This document shows positions 27,366 through 33,724 of a stretch of 33,724 nucleotides of DNA, piece after piece. Made by a program: the position numbers and the translations under genes. Each line of letters opens with the position of its first letter. The stretch's first letter is position 1. The stretch covers positions 1 to 33,724 of the forward strand of contig JASMKO010000055.1 of assembly GCA_030749225.1 (NCBI GenBank). The letters run 5' to 3'. Source of the DNA: Verrucomicrobiota bacterium (GTDB lineage: Bacteria > Verrucomicrobiota > Verrucomicrobiia > Limisphaerales > UBA1096). The notes under the pieces were generated by a model, which saw only the letters and a list, made by a program, of their open reading frames with translations, was not told the DNA's origin and searched no databases.

Positions 27366-28871
27366 ATGAAGAAAATAGCAGTGACAATTTTGTGCGCCGC
27401 CCTGCTGGGCGGTGCGTGGACCCAGTCGGCCGCGAGGGCTGCTGAGCCGTCGGAGGCGCTCAAGCTGGCGCAGCAGTTGAACCAGGCATTCGTCGAGGTG
27501 GCCGAGACCGTTTCCGAGTCGGTAGTGATCGTGCGGGTGGCCAGTAAGCAGCGGTCACAGGGCGTCTTTGGGGATCCATTCGGGCGCAGCCCTTTTTTTG
27601 ACCAGTTGCCGCGCGAGTTTCGAGACTATTTGGAGAAGCAGCAGCGGGAGCGGGAGGAGGAACCGGAGCCGCGATCGAGGCCGCGCTCCCGCGGGCCGGT
27701 TTTTGACGGGCAGGGCTCCGGTCTTGTGTACAGCGAGGACGGCATCATTCTCACCAACCGCCACGTGGTCGAAAATGCCGACAAGGTGAAAATTGTCCTT
27801 CGCGACGGCACGGAACACAGCGGTGAAGTGCTCGGGGTGGATCGCGAGTCCGACATCGCCGTGGTGAAGATCGACGCCACCGGCCTCCGCGCCGCGAAGC
27901 TGGGTGATTCGGAAAAGACCAAGGTGGGCGAGTTCGCCATCGCGGTCGGTTCGCCATACGAGCTGGATTACAGCGTCACCGTTGGCCATGTGAGCGCCAA
28001 GGGGCGGCGAGTATTCACGGACCAGATGATGTTCGACCAGGACTTTATCCAGACCGACGCCAGCATCAACCCCGGCAACAGCGGCGGGCCACTGGTGAAC
28101 ATTCATGGCGAGGTGATCGGCATCAACACGCTTATCCGCGGCGTGAATACCGGCATCGGGTTTGCCGTGCCGGTGAACCTAGCCAAGCGCATCGCCGACA
28201 TGCTGATCGAGGACGGCAAGGTGACCCGCGCCTGGCTTGGCGTGAGCATCACCACGCTGCGTGAGGATGCCGACTACCGGGACCTTGCGGTGGGGGTTGA
28301 GGATGGCGTGGTCGTCCGGCAGTTTGTCCCCGGCGGCCCGGCGGAGGAGTCCGACCTTGAGCTGGCGGACGTGATCACCACCGTTGATGGCAAAAACGTG
28401 AAGACGGCGGATGAACTCAAGCGCGAGTTGCGCGCCAAGAAGGCAGGCGATCCGGTGACGCTTGGCCTGATGCGCAACGGCAAGGCGCGGGAGGTTGAGG
28501 TCGAGACCGGGGAGTTCCCCGATGAATTCACTGCCGTGAGTCGGCTACGCCAGCCGGAGCGCCGGCCGGAACAGGAGTCCAAGGCGAAGTTGCTGGGCAT
28601 GACCGTGCAGAACATCACGTCCGACCTGGCCAAACGCTTCGAGGTCGAAGACGGGGAGGGTGTGATCGTCACCGCAATCGAAAACGACAGCGCCGCCGCC
28701 GAGAAGGGAATCTCCCCTGGTGACATCGTGACACGCGTCAACAGCGATTCCGTCGACTCGGTTGCGTCCTTCAAGGCCGCACTCGAGGGCGAGGACTTCA
28801 AGAAAGGCGTCGTTGTGCACCTGAACAGCAAGGGCAGCCAGCGCTTCGAGGTGCTCAAACAGTACGAGTGA
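27366..28871 (+). CDS. HtrA/DegP-family periplasmic serine protease
   Basis: A 501-residue protein with a signal peptide ending around AARAAEP (residue 27). The trypsin-like domain has the catalytic triad His133 (ILTNRHVVENAD), Asp163 (ESDIAVVKID) and Ser239 (NPGNSGGPLVN). A charged Arg/Glu/Pro-rich loop (about 88-111) precedes it, as in DegP-type Q-linker/LA-loop segments. Two PDZ domains follow, at about 275-375 (WLGVSITTLREDADYRDLA) and 410-500 (LLGMTVQNITSDLAKRFEVE). Two PDZ domains argue for a DegP/DegQ-like envelope chaperone-protease rather than DegS. The ATG at 27366 starts the Lys-Lys n-region of the signal. It is divergent from the truncated carB and convergent with the rhomboid gene. 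Confidence 0.96.
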   Translation: MKKIAVTILCAALLGGAWTQSAARAAEPSEALKLAQQLNQAFVEVAETVSESVVIVRVASKQRSQGVFGDPFGRSPFFDQLPREFRDYLEKQQREREEEPEPRSRPRSRGPVFDGQGSGLVYSEDGIILTNRHVVENADKVKIVLRDGTEHSGEVLGVDRESDIAVVKIDATGLRAAKLGDSEKTKVGEFAIAVGSPYELDYSVTVGHVSAKGRRVFTDQMMFDQDFIQTDASINPGNSGGPLVNIHGEVIGINTLIRGVNTGIGFAVPVNLAKRIADMLIEDGKVTRAWLGVSITTLREDADYRDLAVGVEDGVVVRQFVPGGPAEESDLELADVITTVDGKNVKTADELKRELRAKKAGDPVTLGLMRNGKAREVEVETGEFPDEFTAVSRLRQPERRPEQESKAKLLGMTVQNITSDLAKRFEVEDGEGVIVTAIENDSAAAEKGISPGDIVTRVNSDSVDSVASFKAALEGEDFKKGVVVHLNSKGSQRFEVLKQYE

Positions 28872-28872
28872 A

Positions 28873-28912
28873 TTTCAAGCGGGACGCCGGTTAAAAGGCT
28901 GCGAACTTGAAA
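28873..28912. terminator. Inverted repeat between convergent htrA and rhomboid genes
   Basis: TTTCAAG (28873-28879) and CTTGAAA (28906-28912) form a perfect 7-bp inverted repeat with a 26-base loop, in the 48-bp gap between the two convergent stop codons. The long loop and lack of U-tract make it a weak terminator candidate. Confidence 0.3.
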
Positions 28913-28919
28913 CTGTTGT

Positions 28920-29498
28920 TCACTTTCTCCGCACGCGCCAGGCGGCGATGATGCCGGCGATGGCGCCGGAAAGGTGGCCTTCCCATGAAACGTTTTCGCG
29001 CATGCTACTGTTGAGTAGCGGCGGGAGGACGCTCATAAAAATGCTGCCGTAAAAAAACAGGACTACTGTGCTGACCACGGCCGAGCGCCAGCTCCGCAAA
29101 AACAGTGAGGCAAAAATCAGGAATGTCACCAGACCGAAGATGACAATGCTTGCGCCGATATGTGTCGAGCCGGGCCGACCGATCAGCCAAGTGCCTAAGC
29201 CGCCCAGTAGCCAGACAATACCCAGCGAGCGCCACGGTTTGTAGTTGCTATTGGCAAAAATCAGACCGAGCAGCACGATCATCGGCATCGCATTCGAGAG
29301 ATAATGGCCGAGATCACCGTGTAGGAACGGCGCGAACAGCATGCCGTCAAGTCCGCCAATTGTGCGCGGCTCGATGCCAAAGTGGCGGGTTAGCGAATCA
29401 CCGGTCAGCGAGTCGACCAGCAACACGATGCCAAGGCATAGCACAAAAATCGTCGCTCTTGCGAAACCGCCAAGCATGCTGTTTTTATTTGCGCTCAT
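28920..29498 (-). CDS. Rhomboid-family intramembrane serine protease
   Basis: A 192-residue membrane protein with about six transmembrane segments. The family elements are in order: 'FAPFLHGDLGHYLSNAMPM' (conserved His60, His65 and Asn69 in TM2), 'HIGASIVIFG' with the catalytic Ser117 of GxSxxxFG, and 'WEGHLSGAIAG' with the catalytic His175. All catalytic residues are present, so it is probably an active protease cleaving membrane-anchored proteins. Substrates are unknown. Its ATG (29498) directly abuts the TGA of the S4 gene (29499-29501), implying translational coupling. It is the last gene of the adk-fmt-trpB-S4-rhomboid run. Confidence 0.93.
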   Translation of the reverse strand: MSANKNSMLGGFARATIFVLCLGIVLLVDSLTGDSLTRHFGIEPRTIGGLDGMLFAPFLHGDLGHYLSNAMPMIVLLGLIFANSNYKPWRSLGIVWLLGGLGTWLIGRPGSTHIGASIVIFGLVTFLIFASLFLRSWRSAVVSTVVLFFYGSIFMSVLPPLLNSSMRENVSWEGHLSGAIAGIIAAWRVRRK

Positions 29499-29876
29499 TC
29501 AAGGTTGGTTGCCGTCGATGAACCGGAGGATCAGCCGCCGGTTGCGCTTGGTTGGGTGTCCGTCACCGGCGCGTTCGCGCTTGGCCTGGCGCAGCTTTTC
29601 GAGTTCCGCGGGGGGCGTTTCGTCGGTGGCGAAGTCGGACACAAGCTTGGCTCCGACGCGGCGTTCGGTGAGGCCGACCACCTTGAGCGTACGCGTGATC
29701 GGGCTTTGCCGGACGGTGACGGTGTCGCCGGGCTTGAGCGGCTTGGCCGCCTTGGTCGGGGCGTCGTTAAGTCGAACCTTGCCGTTGCGGCAGGCATCGG
29801 CCGCCTGGCTGCGGGTCTTGAATAGCCGCACGGCAAACAACCACTTGTCCACCCGCACTGCCTCCGGCTCGTTCAT
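29499..29876 (-). CDS. S4-domain RNA-binding protein (Hsp15/HslR-like)
   Basis: About 125 residues from the ATG at 29876, chosen over an upstream TTG at 29891 inside the palindrome. The N-terminal S4 domain covers about 8-65: VRVDKWLFAVRLFKTRSQAA, 'CRNGKVRLNDAPTKAAKPLK', 'GDTVTVR'. The C-terminal tail is basic, 'KRERAGDGHPTKRNRRLILR', as in Hsp15, the heat-shock protein that binds stalled 50S subunits carrying peptidyl-tRNA. That exact role is inferred by family. It lies between trpB (30 bp upstream, with a palindrome copy in the gap) and the rhomboid gene, which it abuts. Confidence 0.92.
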   Translation of the reverse strand: MNEPEAVRVDKWLFAVRLFKTRSQAADACRNGKVRLNDAPTKAAKPLKPGDTVTVRQSPITRTLKVVGLTERRVGAKLVSDFATDETPPAELEKLRQAKRERAGDGHPTKRNRRLILRFIDGNQP

Positions 29877-29887
29877 CGTGGGAGAAA

Positions 29888-29901
29888 CCAAGCGCTTGGC
29901 C
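29888..29901. repeat. Iterated palindrome copy (CCAAGCGCTTGGCC)
   Basis: Perfect 12-bp core plus CC, in the 30-bp gap between the trpB stop (29907) and the S4-protein start (29876). It is close enough to the start codon to overlap its ribosome-binding region. Confidence 0.9.
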
Positions 29902-29906
29902 GAGCG

Positions 29907-31109
29907 TCAGAGGATGCCCATCTCGGCGACTTGTGCGACGTCCTTGTCGCCTCGGCCGGAAAGGTTCGCGATGATGATTTGGTCAGCGCTCATCGTGGGC
30001 GCGACCTTGATGACCTCGGCGATGGCATGGCTTGACTCAAGCGCCGGGATGATGCCCTCGAGCTTGGCCAATTTCTGGAACGCAGCCAGCGCTTCGGCGT
30101 CGGTTGCGTAGGTGTATTGCACGCGGTCAGCGTCGCGCAGCCAAGCGTGTTCAGGGCCGACGGCCGCGTAGTCCAGCCCTGCGGAGACGCTGTGGGTGAG
30201 CTGGATTTGGCCATCCCTGTCCTGCAGCACGAATGAGCGTGTGCCCTGCAACACGCCCAAGCCACCGCCCTGGAACCGTGCGGCGTGTTTGCCATCGACG
30301 ATGCCTTCGCCGCCAGCCTCGACGCCGGTCATCGACACGCCGTTGTCGCCGAGGAATGGGTAGAACAGGCCGATCGCGTTGGAGCCGCCGCCGACGCAGG
30401 CGATGAGGTGATCCGGCAGTCGTTCCTCCTGCTCGAGAATCTGTCGGCGGGCCTCATCGCCGATCACGCGCTGGAAGTTGCGCACCATCACCGGGTATGG
30501 GTGCGCACCGTAGGCCGTGCCGAGGATGTAGTGTGTGCCCCGAATGTTGGTGACCCAGTCGCGCATCGCCTCGTTGACGGCCTCCTTGAGCGTCTTTTGG
30601 CCGGCCTCCACCGGCATGACTTCCGCGCCGAGCATTTGCATGCGGAACACGTTCAGCGCCTGACGCTTGCAATCGACCGCGCCCATGTAAATAACGCACT
30701 CGAGACCGAACATCGCTGCGACGGTGGCCGTGGCCACGCCGTGCTGCCCGGCGCCGGTCTCGGCGATGATGCGCGTCTTTCCCATGCGCTTGGCCAGCAA
30801 AATCTGCCCCATGGCGTTGTTGATCTTGTGCGCACCGGTGTGCAGCAGGTCTTCCCGCTTGAGGTAGATTTTTGCGCCGCCGATGTCGCGGGTGAGGCGC
30901 TCGGCGTGGTAGAGTGGGGTGGGGCGACCGCAGAATTCGCGGAGGTAATATTGCAGTTCGTCCTGAAAGCCGGGATCACCCTGGGCGCGGAAATATTCCT
31001 CCTCGAGTTCCTGCAGCGGGTGCATAAGCGTCTCAGGGACATAGCGTCCGCCGTAATTGCCAAAGCGTCCGTTGGCATCCGGGAGAGCTTGTTCAACCAC
31101 CGTTTCCAT
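29907..31109 (-). CDS. trpB: Tryptophan synthase beta chain
   Basis: A 400-residue PLP enzyme joining indole and serine to tryptophan. The ATG at 31109 begins [20 protein letters not shown], followed by the family-typical '[10 protein letters not shown]'. The PLP lysine is K95 in [15 protein letters not shown], the catalytic glutamate lies in [14 protein letters not shown] (E117), and the phosphate-binding loop is VGGGSNAIG. Residues match the TrpB1 type that normally pairs with TrpA, but trpA and other trp genes are not adjacent. A longer frame reaches a TTG at 31145 and adds only a non-conserved leader. It lies 48 bp after fmt and upstream of the S4 gene. A partial palindrome (31138-31149) sits in front. 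Confidence 0.97.
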   Translation of the reverse strand: METVVEQALPDANGRFGNYGGRYVPETLMHPLQELEEEYFRAQGDPGFQDELQYYLREFCGRPTPLYHAERLTRDIGGAKIYLKREDLLHTGAHKINNAMGQILLAKRMGKTRIIAETGAGQHGVATATVAAMFGLECVIYMGAVDCKRQALNVFRMQMLGAEVMPVEAGQKTLKEAVNEAMRDWVTNIRGTHYILGTAYGAHPYPVMVRNFQRVIGDEARRQILEQEERLPDHLIACVGGGSNAIGLFYPFLGDNGVSMTGVEAGGEGIVDGKHAARFQGGGLGVLQGTRSFVLQDRDGQIQLTHSVSAGLDYAAVGPEHAWLRDADRVQYTYATDAEALAAFQKLAKLEGIIPALESSHAIAEVIKVAPTMSADQIIIANLSGRGDKDVAQVAEMGIL

Positions 31110-31157
31110 GCCGCTGATGTTCAGCCAAAACCCGCCCTTGGCCAAGCGGCTTTTTTG

Positions 31158-32093
31158 TCAGCCCAGCTGCGTGCCTACCGGCAATGGGGTTCCGGCGAGA
31201 AACTCGGCGGCGGCCAGGGGCTTGGCCCCCTCTTTTTGCAGGCGGGTGATGCGGAGCACCCCGTCACCGCAGCCGATGACGATGCCATTGGCGTCCGATT
31301 GGCCAACGCGGCCCGGCTCATGTCCGGTCGCCTCCGCCGGTTCGACCTCAAGCAGCTTCAGCCGTTTGCCGCCGAGATGGGTATACAGGCCGGGCCACGG
31401 GGTGAAGGCGCGCGCTTGGTTCCAAAGCCGCGTTGCCGGCAGCGACCAGTCGATGCGGCCCATGTCCCGAGTGATCTTTGCGGCATGGGTGGCGAGAGTC
31501 TCGTCCTGCGGTTCGGGCGTGATGTCCCCTGCCACGTGGCGGGGGATCGTCTCGAGCAGCAGCCCGGCACCAAGCTTGGCCAAGCGATCGTGCAGGGTCT
31601 GCGCGTTGTCGTCCGGCCCGATTGTGGTGGCGCCCTTGGCAAGCATTGCGCCGGTGTCGAGGCCGGCATCCATTTGCATGATGGTGACACCGGTTTCCGC
31701 TTGGCCTTCTAGCAGGGCGCGCTGAATCGGTGCGGCGCCGCGGTAGGCCGGGAGGAGAGAGCCGTGAACGTTGAGGCAGCCATGCGGCGGGAGGTCGAGG
31801 ATGGTTTGCGGAAGAATCTGGCCGTAGGCGGTGACAACGATCAGGCCCGGGTCGAGTTGTTCGAGGAGTTGAGAGTCGTCTCGCAGGCATTCCGGCTGGT
31901 GGACGGGGAGTTGGTGCGACTCAGCCTCGAGTTTGACCGGCGGCGGCTGGGGGATGAGTTGGCGGCCCTTCGGCCGATTCGGTTGGGTGAACACGGTGAT
32001 GACCTCGATGCCGGGCGCGTCATCGAGCGCGGCGAGGCTGGGACAGGCGAACTCCGCCGTTCCCATGAACACAACTCGCAGCGGCGGGGTCAC
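31158..32093 (-). CDS. fmt: Methionyl-tRNA formyltransferase
   Basis: 311 residues from a GTG at 32093 (VTPPLRVVFMGTAEFACPSL), which places the N-terminal Rossmann strand 'RVVFMGTAEFA' exactly as in the family. No ATG is available before the core, and the open frame further upstream overlaps adk. It formylates initiator Met-tRNA using 10-formyl-THF. The catalytic triad N108, H110 and D146 is visible in CLNVHGSLLPAYRGAAPIQ and MDAGLDTG. The C-terminal OB-like domain is 'AFTPWPGLYTHLGGKRLKLL'. It starts 13 bp after the adk stop, so the two are co-transcribed. The def gene, a frequent neighbour, is not here. Confidence 0.96.
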   Translation of the reverse strand: MTPPLRVVFMGTAEFACPSLAALDDAPGIEVITVFTQPNRPKGRQLIPQPPPVKLEAESHQLPVHQPECLRDDSQLLEQLDPGLIVVTAYGQILPQTILDLPPHGCLNVHGSLLPAYRGAAPIQRALLEGQAETGVTIMQMDAGLDTGAMLAKGATTIGPDDNAQTLHDRLAKLGAGLLLETIPRHVAGDITPEPQDETLATHAAKITRDMGRIDWSLPATRLWNQARAFTPWPGLYTHLGGKRLKLLEVEPAEATGHEPGRVGQSDANGIVIGCGDGVLRITRLQKEGAKPLAAAEFLAGTPLPVGTQLG

Positions 32094-32106
32094 GGCGTGG
32101 GGCGGA

Positions 32107-32694
32107 TCAGGTCTCGAACTTGGCCAACACCTCGAGCACGTCTCGCAGGACGCGTACCGGCGTCTGGGTGGAGTCGATGGTGTGCGAAATGCCGTCGCCG
32201 TAATGGTCGAGCACCGGGCGTGTCTCGGCTTTGTACACCTCAAGCCTGTTACGGATGGTCTCGAGGTTGGCGTCGTCGAGCCGGTTCTCGCGCAGGGCCC
32301 GGGCTTGAAGTCGCTCGACCATGATGTCGATATCCGTACAGAACAGGTTCAGCACACCGATGACGTTCAGGGTGTCATCGAGCAACTGGGCCTGCGCGAC
32401 GTTGCGGGGAATGCCGTCGAGTAACAGCGTGTCGGACTCGGGCTCGAAGGTCCCATTTCGGATTCGGTTATCGATGTCCTCCCGTACCAGTCCTATGGTG
32501 GGTTCGTTTGGCACCAGTTCCCCTCGACCGGCGTACTCGATGAACGTTTCCCGCAGCGGGTTTTGAGCGCCCAGGTTGCGGAACAAGTCGCCGCTTGAGA
32601 TGTGCAGGTAGCCAGGGATGCGGCCAAGGATCGTCCCCTGTGTGCCTTTGCCGGCGCCGGGTGAACCAAACAGAAGTATCGTGCGAAGTTTCAT
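32107..32694 (-). CDS. adk: Adenylate kinase-type nucleoside monophosphate kinase
   Basis: A 195-residue P-loop kinase interconverting AMP + ATP and 2 ADP. The Walker A is GSPGAGKGTQ at 10-19. 'LHISSGDLFRN' gives the NMP-binding region, 'LLLDGIPRNVAQ' corresponds to the DGFPR motif with Ile in place of Phe, and 'ALRENRLDDANLETIRNRLE' is the LID arginine/Asp block. The protein is short for adk (about 215), with a reduced LID and no zinc-binding cysteines, so a related NMP kinase specificity cannot be excluded. It is first in the adk-fmt-trpB-S4-rhomboid run, 57 bp from the unknown membrane protein gene upstream on the same strand. Confidence 0.88.
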   Translation of the reverse strand: MKLRTILLFGSPGAGKGTQGTILGRIPGYLHISSGDLFRNLGAQNPLRETFIEYAGRGELVPNEPTIGLVREDIDNRIRNGTFEPESDTLLLDGIPRNVAQAQLLDDTLNVIGVLNLFCTDIDIMVERLQARALRENRLDDANLETIRNRLEVYKAETRPVLDHYGDGISHTIDSTQTPVRVLRDVLEVLAKFET

Positions 32695-32751
32695 CGGAAA
32701 GACGGGGTGGTCGGGCTGCGCTTCGGCAGGCCGGGTGACGGGGGCGGCTCT

Positions 32752-33724
32752 CTATTTTGCACGCAAGTCAACTTCGCCAATTTCGCTGAAGGAGATTTTC
32801 TGCTCCTTGCCGTTGAGCAGTTCCATGTGAATATCCGTCCCTGAGATTCGCTTGATGCGCTGGCCGACATATTCGCGTTTGCCGGTCTTGACGGCCAGTG
32901 CCATGTCGCGCTCCGCCGCGCCTAGCACCACCTTGAAATAGTTCGGGAAGTTGTTCTGGAAAAACGATCGGTCGAACCGTGTGTCGCCGCGCGTCCAGGT
33001 CTGCGGCTTTAGCCCGGATTTCTTTGGACCTGTCTGGGCGAAGCTCATCTTTTTGGCCTCTGGCACCATCCCGACCACGGCTCCGCCGCCGGTGTCGGTC
33101 ATGGTGGCCCCCTCCGGTGCCTCGGCTTCGTCGTATTCGTATTCTTCGTCCTCGTCGTATTCATCCTCGTACTCGACCTCCGGTTTCACGAGGAAGAGAA
33201 TCGGGCCGACAACCGGCAGCACCAGCGAGACGCCAGCCGCCAGCAGCGCGTTGGATTCCCGGAACGCCGCCACACCCAGCCCGGCCACCATGCTCCCGAT
33301 CGCGATGGCCACCAGCAGGCCGATGCCGCCCCCGCTGCCGTAGGCTGCCAGTTTGGAGGCGACCGGCACATTCGAAGGTACCTCTGGCTCGACCAACCCG
33401 CGGGCCGGCCCGGGGGGGAGGTTCCGTTCCATTTGTGATTCGTCCGGCTCGATAAACGGGTCGGCAAAGGCGGCCGCTCCCCTGTAGCGGCCGGGATCCG
33501 TTTGGCCGAGGCGCCGTATTTTTTTGAGGCTCTCCTGGGTCAATTCCATCCAGTTGGCCCGCCGCGCAAAGCCGCCGATGTCGCGCCGCACGACGATGCC
33601 GTTCTGGTCCACATCCGCCACGGTGCCTTCGATGACGTCGCCATTGGTAAGGCTGATCTCGCCTTCGGCCAGTTGACGGGCATTGGCACTTCCCGCACTA
33701 CGATTAATTGGAGCTTTACGAATG
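32752..33724 (-). CDS. Unknown membrane protein with acidic region (runs off window)
   Basis: The frame is open to the right edge. Upstream of a GTG at 33621 it continues as GEISLTNGDVIEGTVADVDQ without a stop, so the real start is outside the window and only about 323 residues are seen. The N-terminal part looks like a small beta-barrel with 'NGDVIEGTV'. Two hydrophobic segments follow, 'GIGLLVAIAIGSMVAGLGVA' and 'LLAAGVSLVLPVVGPILFLV'. Next comes a strongly acidic Tyr/Asp/Glu run (EYEDEYDEDEEYEYDEAEAP). The C-terminal domain begins 'TWTRGDTRFDRSFFQNNFPN' and contains 'VGQRIKRISGTDIHMELLNG', another Sm/SH3-like barrel candidate. No family was recognised. Membrane topology, with the acidic loop and C-terminal domain probably cytoplasmic, is a guess. 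Confidence 0.7.
   Translation of the reverse strand, partial: IRKAPINRSAGSANARQLAEGEISLTNGDVIEGTVADVDQNGIVVRRDIGGFARRANWMELTQESLKKIRRLGQTDPGRYRGAAAFADPFIEPDESQMERNLPPGPARGLVEPEVPSNVPVASKLAAYGSGGGIGLLVAIAIGSMVAGLGVAAFRESNALLAAGVSLVLPVVGPILFLVKPEVEYEDEYDEDEEYEYDEAEAPEGATMTDTGGGAVVGMVPEAKKMSFAQTGPKKSGLKPQTWTRGDTRFDRSFFQNNFPNYFKVVLGAAERDMALAVKTGKREYVGQRIKRISGTDIHMELLNGKEQKISFSEIGEVDLRAK

Noticed and set aside
30285-31712. 475-codon plus-strand open frame opposite trpB and fmt
   Set aside because: It is antisense to two genes with complete catalytic motifs. His/Arg/Val-rich composition and lack of domains mark it as a GC-driven shadow frame.

Overview
The window is about 33.7 kb of moderately high-GC bacterial chromosome. 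Gene content points to the Verrucomicrobiota (PVC superphylum). The main evidence is a DUF1549/DUF1553 cytochrome protein directly followed by a DUF1501 protein, a second planctomycete-type cytochrome gene at the left edge, an LpxC-FabZ fusion, an outer-membrane lipid A pathway, and large secreted TPR/redoxin and alpha-2-macroglobulin proteins. A finer placement is not justified from sequence alone. Many start codons lack a clear Shine-Dalgarno sequence, and several genes appear to start with GTG.

Layout. 1-303: start of a cytochrome c-type (PSCyt1-like) secreted protein running off the left edge. 467-1891: asnS. 1895-2098: remnant of an ABC-transporter ATPase. 12302-2150 (minus): three secreted-protein genes, DUF1553 cytochrome, DUF1501 and alpha-2-macroglobulin. 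12436-14982 (plus): beta-lactamase-fold serine hydrolase, ankyrin-repeat lipoprotein, cupin. 17472-15115 (minus): TPR/redoxin protein. 17607-23215 (plus): pheT, a small unknown gene, an ABC ATPase, lpxC/fabZ and lpxA. 24381-23397 (minus): a protein with three Cys-rich repeats and a cytochrome c'-like protein. 24539-25387 (plus): an AT-richer metallo-beta-lactamase-fold hydrolase. 27205-25415 (minus): only the C-terminal half of CarB. 27366-28871 (plus): HtrA/DegP protease. 32694-28920 (minus): adk, fmt, trpB, an S4 RNA-binding protein and a rhomboid protease in a compact run. 33724-32752 (minus): a membrane protein of unknown function running off the right edge.

Functional themes are core translation (asnS, pheT, fmt), envelope and lipid A synthesis (lpxC/fabZ, lpxA), envelope quality control (HtrA, rhomboid), periplasmic redox and metal proteins, and the secreted PVC-type cytochrome/DUF1501 machinery. 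Partner genes usually found nearby (pheS, trpA, the N-terminal half of carB, pbpC for the macroglobulin) are absent from the window.

The most unusual signal is not a gene. A palindrome with core CCAAGCGCTTGG, extending towards TTGGCCAAGCGCTTGGCCAA, occurs perfectly six times and many more times in partial form. It lies between genes and also inside coding regions, where it is read as LAKRLA- or LGQAL-type peptides. It looks like a highly iterated palindrome comparable in behaviour to cyanobacterial HIP1. No tRNA, rRNA, CRISPR array, insertion sequence or recognisable defence island was seen.
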